DNA from: Candidatus Cloacimonadota bacterium
GTDB taxonomy: Bacteria; Cloacimonadota; Cloacimonadia; Cloacimonadales; TCS61
Direction of reading: 5' to 3'
Length of the DNA: 6,856 nucleotides
Assembly: GCA_030668345.1 (NCBI GenBank)
Contig: DAOUUD010000092.1
Span: forward strand, 1 to 6,856
The translations under genes were made by a program, and so were the position numbers. Shown here piece after piece: positions 3,495-6,856 of this stretch. The notes beneath the pieces were generated by a model, which ran no database searches, was not told where the DNA came from, and saw only the letters and a program-made list of their open reading frames with translations. Position 1 is the stretch's first letter; every line of letters starts with the position of its first letter.

Positions 3495-5810
3495 CTTATT
3501 CCCCACTACCACCTGACCAACAGATATCGCACCGTCATTTGAAGGCAAAACGGAAGAGGAGAAAACTGTAAAGTTATTTTTCGTTAAAACTTTGCTGATC
3601 CATTCCAGAAGGACTTTGTTCTGCATCACTCCACCTGAAAGAACTACTTTCTTCATCCCAGTTTTCTTGTGTGCTTTTTTTACTGCTTCCAATGTAAAAC
3701 TAATAATAGTACGATGAAATTTCTCTGCAATTCTATGGTGAGATTCTTTTCTTTGAACATCTTTCGCAACAGCCCGGATTAAAGGGATAATGTCTATCGT
3801 ATCTTTTTCCAGATTGTAAGGATAATTGTCTTTAACTGAAATGTCTTTTTCTCCACAAAGAAATTCCAGCGCCATTGCAGACTGAGCTTCAAAAGTGATT
3901 TCCGGGAAAAGACCGAGCAATGCTGCAACGCTATCAAATAATCTTCCCATACTGGAAGTCTGGAAAATATTGAATTTATTTTCTATCTGTTTTGAAATAA
4001 TTCTCTTCTCAGTTTCTGAGATATTTTCTAAGAAATCCGGATCAATTCCAGATGCCAGTAAATATGCATAAGCTATTCTGATGGGATGTTTGATAGCAGC
4101 ATCACCACCGGGTAGCGACATGTAATTCAAATGATAGAGCCGCTTAAATCCTGCATATTCCGCTTGGAATATTTCACCACCCCAAATAGCTCCATCAGTT
4201 CCGTAACCGGTACCGTCATAAGCGATACCAATAACTGGTTCATCCAGTTGATGTTCTGCCATTACAGCAGCAATATGAGCGTGATGATGCTGGACTTTCT
4301 TCAAAGGCAGACCTGTACTTTCTGCAAATCGAGTGGTCATATAATCAGGATGAAGATCACAGACGACCAGTTCCGGTTCAAGCTCGAACCATTTTTTATA
4401 TTTTTCCAATGTATCCGTATAAAAATCGAGAGTTTCTTTACTGTTTGAATTGCCTATGTAAGGAGAAAGAAAAAACGAATCTTCCTTGCTAAGTGCGAAA
4501 GTAATTTTTAATTCTGCACCAGCACCAAGCGTCTGAACGGTTTTAAAAGGAAGTTTTATGGGAGATGGAACATACCCGCGGGATCTTCGCATCATCACAT
4601 TTTGCGGTTTGGAAGCGCGTATCACCGAATCGTCACTACGGTTCAGGATGGGACGATTATGGGTCAGAAAGAAATCACAAAGACCGCTCAGCTCTTTTTC
4701 TTCAGCAGCGATTGGTTCGTCGTGGAAGTTACCGGAAGTCATTATCAAATAGGGAAGTTCGTTGCTCAGGATTTGATGGTGGATTGGTGTGTAGGGTAAA
4801 AAGACTCCCATGTTCGGATTTTGAGGTGCAACATTTACTACGATTTTTTTACTTTCATCTCGTTCCAATGCTTCAGCGTTGGAACGCTCTTTTTTTAACA
4901 CTCCGGTGTTTTCTGAAACAGAGTTTCTTTGGCTATTGCGTTCCCAAACGGAGTTTAGGAACGAGCGGAATTTTGGCAGAATAACTATCGGTGCTGCAGG
5001 AGATTTCAGCAGGTCAAATTGATCTTTATCGATTTGAACAACATCAGATATTCTCTCTGGGTGGCACATCACAGCAAAAGGCTTATGAGGTCTATCTTTT
5101 CTTTTCCGTAGTTCTTCGACAGTTTCAAAATTCGTAGCATCGCAGGCAATGTGAAATCCACCGATGCCTTTTATTCCGATAATTTTTCCTTCTTTAAGAA
5201 GCTTAATTGCATTTACAATTGGGTCACCTGTTATTTCATCAAAATTCTTATCCAGAAATTTCAATTGAGGACCACAGGTAGGACAGGCAATCGGCTGAGC
5301 GTGAAATCTTCTATTAAGGGGATCGGTATATTCACCGTTGCAATAATCACACATTTCAAAATCTTTCATTGAAGTGACCGGACGATCGTAAGGTGTATTT
5401 TCAATTATCGAATACCGCGGACCGCAATTTGTGCAATTTATGAAAGCATAGTTAAAACGTGGATCTGACGCATCAAATAATTCCTTAGCACAATCTTCAC
5501 AAACTGCAAGGTCAGGGGATATCTGGGTGGAACCTTTTCTATTCTGACTTTGTTGGATGGTAAATTCCGCGTAAGGAACTTCTTCTTGTTCCTCGATATT
5601 TAATTCCTTGATAAATGCAGCGGGGGGATGATCTTTTCTTATTCTCTCGACAAATAATTCCAGATCCTTTTCCGTACCACAGGCTTCAATCTCAACCCCT
5701 GATGTAGAGTTTAGAACATATCCTTTTAGACCCAGCTCCATTGCGGTTCTATAGACGAATGGTCTAAACCCAACACCCTGCACGATTCCGTTGATCTTTA
5801 TTTTTAACAT
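3480..5810 (-). CDS. hypF: Carbamoyltransferase HypF (hydrogenase maturation)
   Basis: HypF hydrolyses carbamoyl phosphate, makes carbamoyl-adenylate and passes the carbamoyl group to the C-terminal cysteine of HypE. The 776 residues carry the full domain order. First is an acylphosphatase-like domain (about 1-90, with GIVQGVGFRPF). Next are two zinc-finger-like motifs with Cys104/107/126/129 and Cys154/157/176/179, then a YrdC-like domain (about 190-400, with KGIGGFHIACDA and RPHKPFAVM). Last is a Kae1-like domain with VQHHHAHIAAVMAEH (507-521), AYDGTGYGTDGAIWGGE and LSGGVMQN (724-731). Start ATG at 5810 has a Shine-Dalgarno AGGGA (5817-5821) six bases upstream; an adjacent TTG at 5813 is less likely. 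Residues about 281-321, between AAPIVILPK and VAPQNPNMGVFLPYTP, are an insertion I do not recognise from other HypFs. It is encoded by a palindrome array (4859-4966) and remains in frame. This is the first gene of the operon. Confidence 0.97.
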   Translation of the reverse strand: MLKIKINGIVQGVGFRPFVYRTAMELGLKGYVLNSTSGVEIEACGTEKDLELFVERIRKDHPPAAFIKELNIEEQEEVPYAEFTIQQSQNRKGSTQISPDLAVCEDCAKELFDASDPRFNYAFINCTNCGPRYSIIENTPYDRPVTSMKDFEMCDYCNGEYTDPLNRRFHAQPIACPTCGPQLKFLDKNFDEITGDPIVNAIKLLKEGKIIGIKGIGGFHIACDATNFETVEELRKRKDRPHKPFAVMCHPERISDVVQIDKDQFDLLKSPAAPIVILPKFRSFLNSVWERNSQRNSVSENTGVLKKERSNAEALERDESKKIVVNVAPQNPNMGVFLPYTPIHHQILSNELPYLIMTSGNFHDEPIAAEEKELSGLCDFFLTHNRPILNRSDDSVIRASKPQNVMMRRSRGYVPSPIKLPFKTVQTLGAGAELKITFALSKEDSFFLSPYIGNSNSKETLDFYTDTLEKYKKWFELEPELVVCDLHPDYMTTRFAESTGLPLKKVQHHHAHIAAVMAEHQLDEPVIGIAYDGTGYGTDGAIWGGEIFQAEYAGFKRLYHLNYMSLPGGDAAIKHPIRIAYAYLLASGIDPDFLENISETEKRIISKQIENKFNIFQTSSMGRLFDSVAALLGLFPEITFEAQSAMALEFLCGEKDISVKDNYPYNLEKDTIDIIPLIRAVAKDVQRKESHHRIAEKFHRTIISFTLEAVKKAHKKTGMKKVVLSGGVMQNKVLLEWISKVLTKNNFTVFSSSVLPSNDGAISVGQVVVGNKKLNI
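4859..4966. repeat. Array of four short palindromes inside hypF
   Basis: There are four consecutive palindromes. (1) Family B at 4859-4886, with arms CGTTCCAA and TTGGAACG. (2) AACAC-TCCG-GTGTT at 4897-4910. (3) GAAAC-AGA-GTTTC at 4915-4927. (4) CGTTCCCAAAC-GGA-GTTTAGGAACG at 4939-4963, with one mismatch. Together they encode the extra segment of HypF (SFLNSVWERNSQ...SENTGVLKKERS...ALERDE) without a stop or frameshift. The family B unit has a 25/26 match in the hypC-hypF gap at 3358-3383. Palindromes of the form CGTTCCCAAAC...GTTTGGGAACG are known to me as REP-like repeats in diverse bacteria. Confidence 0.88.
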
Positions 5811-5872
5811 CAATTTTCCCTAATCTAGCGAGTTGCATCTTTCCTTTTTTTAAAGCTTAAAAGTCAAGTGAA

Positions 5873-5922
5873 ATTGATAAAAACAAATTATTTAGTTAAA
5901 ACTAAATTGTTATGCTATCAAT
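5873..5922. promoter_or_regulatory. Nested inverted repeat in divergent intergenic region, candidate operator
   Basis: An inner perfect dyad ATTTAGTT-AA-AACTAAAT (5890-5907) lies within an outer perfect dyad ATTGATA (5873-5879) and TATCAAT (5916-5922), and the two centres are one base apart. The site is midway between the divergent hypF and dsrE starts, so a dimeric regulator here could control both operons. No regulator can be named. The outer arms contain TTGAT/ATCAA half-sites like those of FNR, but they are spaced far too widely for a normal FNR site. The rest of 5811-6010 is AT-rich and non-coding. Confidence 0.4.
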
Positions 5923-5956
5923 GAAATTTTAAAGAATGTATGATAAACTTTTTTAC

Positions 5957-5983
5957 TTGACACTTAAGCCTAATATTTAATGA
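5957..5983 (+). promoter_or_regulatory. Possible promoter for the dsrE-tusA operon
   Basis: A perfect TTGACA (5957-5962) is followed 15 bp later by TAATGA (5978-5983), a poor -10 with slightly short spacing. Alternatives TTTAAT (spacing 13) and TAATAT (spacing 8) are spaced worse. Transcription starting near 5990 would leave a leader of about 20 nt holding the strong AAGGAGG site (5997-6003). Offered only as a candidate; if the organism uses non-canonical sigma-70 motifs it may be wrong. Confidence 0.28.
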
Positions 5984-6010
5984 AAGTTCACAAATTAAGG
6001 AGGAAAAATC

Positions 6011-6370
6011 ATGGGAAAAGTTGCAATTACATTAAACGGTTCTGAACCAAAAAACATTTATCCAACTATAACGATCGCAGTATCTGCATTAGCTTGTGGA
6101 GATGAAGTCTTTATCTTTGTTCTGCCAAGCGGATTACCTGTTTTTGTGGATGGAAAGATCGCAGAGCTTAACAAAGCTGCACCAAATTTACCTGATCTTG
6201 AAGAATTGATGGAAGGGTATTTTGCACTTGGTGGACGCATTCTTATCTGTGAATTAGGATTTGAAGTTCACGGTTTAAAAGCAGAAGACCTGATCGAAGG
6301 GTGTGAAATAGTGGGAGCTACAACATTTGTTGCCGAAGCTCAGGGTGCTCAATTAACATTATCATTCTAA
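6011..6370 (+). CDS. DsrE-family sulfur-transfer protein
   Basis: This 119-residue soluble protein has the DsrE/DsrF-like fold signature. It opens with a beta strand and nucleotide-fold-like start (KVAITLNGSEP), then YPTITIAVSALACGDEVFIFVLPSGLP, a helix, then GGRILICELGFEVHGL. Cys80 in the ILIC turn is at the position of the active cysteine in many DsrE-like proteins; Cys29 and Cys98 are also present. DsrE-family proteins take or donate persulfide sulfur, often with TusA, which is encoded 21 bp downstream here. The start at 6011 has an excellent Shine-Dalgarno AAGGAGG (5997-6003) seven bases upstream. It is the first gene of the plus-strand operon. It is a single-subunit homologue without DsrF or DsrH genes beside it, so it is not the DsrEFH complex of sulfur oxidisers. 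The exact partner is unknown. It could equally be described as a predicted peroxiredoxin-like DsrE protein. Confidence 0.85.
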   Translation: MGKVAITLNGSEPKNIYPTITIAVSALACGDEVFIFVLPSGLPVFVDGKIAELNKAAPNLPDLEELMEGYFALGGRILICELGFEVHGLKAEDLIEGCEIVGATTFVAEAQGAQLTLSF

Positions 6371-6391
6371 AAAATAAAATAGGAGGAAATT

Positions 6392-6616
6392 ATGGCTGTA
6401 AAAACATTAGATTGTTTGGGACTTAAATGCCCGCAACCCATTCTTAAAGTTGTTGCATTGGTACCTACAATGGAAGCTGGGGATATCCTGGAAGTTAAAG
6501 CAGATTGCCCATCATTCCCGGTGGATATTAAAGCCTGGTGTGGCAGAACAGGTAAAACATTGCTTTTCTGTATGGATGACGGTTCGGGAGCACATTCCGC
6601 GCAAATCCAGTTTTAA
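6392..6616 (+). CDS. TusA/SirA-family sulfur carrier protein
   Basis: TusA-family proteins carry a persulfide on a conserved cysteine and hand it to acceptors in tRNA thiolation, Fe-S or molybdenum-cofactor metabolism, or dissimilatory sulfur pathways. This 74-residue protein has the diagnostic LDCLGLKCPQPILK near the N-terminus, with the sulfur-bearing Cys13 in the CPxP motif, and the usual GDILEVKAD strand. It is unusually rich in cysteine, with Cys8, 13, 39, 50 and 60. Cys39 and Cys50 fall in DCPSFPVDIKAWCGRTG, where E. coli TusA lacks such a pair; similar variants exist in anaerobes as far as I recall. The ATG at 6392 has AGGAGG (6381-6386) five bases upstream. It is 21 bp after the dsrE-family gene and is followed by an intrinsic terminator. 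Assignment to tRNA modification versus energy metabolism is not possible, but the MvhD neighbour favours the latter. Confidence 0.92.
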   Translation: MAVKTLDCLGLKCPQPILKVVALVPTMEAGDILEVKADCPSFPVDIKAWCGRTGKTLLFCMDDGSGAHSAQIQF

Positions 6617-6623
6617 CACATTG

Positions 6624-6664
6624 AAGGAGTGTATGACCCTATGCACTCCTTTTCTTTATTTTTT
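6624..6664 (+). terminator. Intrinsic terminator after tusA-family gene
   Basis: An 11-bp stem, AAGGAGTGTAT (6624-6634) with ATGCACTCCTT (6641-6651), contains one G-U pair and closes a 6-base loop. A T-rich run follows to about 6664 (TTTCTTTATTTTTT). It begins 8 bp after the tusA-family stop. mvhD starts only 23 bp downstream, so mvhD expression needs read-through or its own promoter. Confidence 0.85.
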
Positions 6665-6686
6665 AATATTTATTGAATGAGGATAG

Positions 6687-6856
6687 ATGGGAAAAGAAAA
6701 TTTTAAACCACAAATTGTTGGTTTTTTATGTAATTGGTGCACTTACGCAGCAGCAGATCAAGCAGGAGCTTCCCGCAAGGAAATTGATTCTTCTCTTAAT
6801 GTTGTGCGTGTTATGTGTTCCAGTAGAATTGACCACAATTTATTATTAAATACATA
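6687..6856 (+). CDS. mvhD: MvhD-type hydrogenase iron-sulfur subunit (N-terminal fragment)
   Basis: The first 56 codons are visible before the right edge, starting MGKENFKPQIVGFLCNWCTY. The segment GFLCNWCTYAAADQAG, followed by VVRVMCSSRID, is the hallmark of MvhD/FrhD-type subunits (usually FxCNWCSYxGAD and RVMCSGRVD). Cys15, Cys18 and Cys44 are expected [2Fe-2S] ligands, and a family member would be about 130-150 residues or a fusion to HdrA. MvhD transfers electrons between a [NiFe] hydrogenase or formate dehydrogenase and HdrA in flavin-based electron-bifurcating complexes. The ATG at 6687 has GAGGA (6679-6683) only three bases upstream, a short spacing. It follows a terminator, so it may be expressed separately from dsrE and tusA. 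Hdr and hydrogenase genes are expected downstream, but that is inference. Confidence 0.9.
   Translation, partial: MGKENFKPQIVGFLCNWCTYAAADQAGASRKEIDSSLNVVRVMCSSRIDHNLLLNT

Noticed and set aside
4845..4970. Possible frameshift, chimera or assembly error in hypF
   Set aside because: The reading frame is continuous and the HypF domains on both sides are in the same frame and correct order. An in-frame repeat insertion explains it better.
4565..4984. Plus-strand open frame of 139 codons antisense to hypF
   Set aside because: It has no Shine-Dalgarno or recognisable domain and lies wholly opposite an intact, clearly conserved gene. Similar antisense frames over hypD (1942-2364) and hypE (1155-1523) were rejected for the same reason.
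5873..5922. Classic FNR site
   Set aside because: TTGAT and ATCAA half-sites are present but about 40 bp apart rather than 4 bp, so this does not fit an FNR dimer.
6450..6680. Plus-strand 76-codon frame overlapping tusA in another phase
   Set aside because: It overlaps a definite TusA gene and runs through the terminator.

Overview
This window looks like a piece of chromosome from an anaerobic, hydrogenase-bearing, fairly AT-rich bacterium. A nearly complete [NiFe]-hydrogenase maturation (hyp) operon on the minus strand faces a short plus-strand operon for sulfur-carrier proteins and a hydrogenase/heterodisulfide-reductase linker subunit. The repeat-filled gaps and a signal peptide ending in Phe-Ser-Gln are reminiscent of the FCB supergroup, for example Cloacimonadota. 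That is a guess from style; no taxonomic marker gene is present.

Layout. Minus strand, in transcription order from 5810 down to 1: hypF (carbamoyl transfer), hypC, hypD, hypE, hypA, and then the N-terminus of an exported protein that runs off the left edge. hypC and hypD overlap by 14 bp, and hypA is separated from the exported-protein gene by 9 bp. The three larger gaps (516-734, 1719-1956 and 3221-3479) are almost filled with palindromic or inverted repeats. An array of four short palindromes also lies in frame inside hypF (4859-4966). hypB is not in the window.

Plus strand, from 6011: a DsrE-family protein, a TusA-family sulfur carrier, an intrinsic terminator, and the first 56 codons of an MvhD-type [2Fe-2S] hydrogenase subunit cut by the right edge. 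The 200-bp divergent region between the operons holds a nested inverted repeat that could be a shared operator.

How the genes fit together. HypF activates carbamoyl phosphate and passes the carbamoyl group to the C-terminal cysteine of HypE, which dehydrates it to a cyano group. HypC-HypD carries the Fe that receives CN and CO. HypA delivers nickel, normally with HypB. MvhD normally connects a [NiFe] hydrogenase to HdrA in electron-bifurcating Mvh-Hdr complexes, so the target hydrogenase may be encoded just past the right edge. TusA and DsrE are sulfur-transfer proteins that could feed Fe-S or sulfur chemistry of such a complex. I see no wholly new enzyme system. The most unusual content is the dense and partly coding repeat load of the hyp operon.
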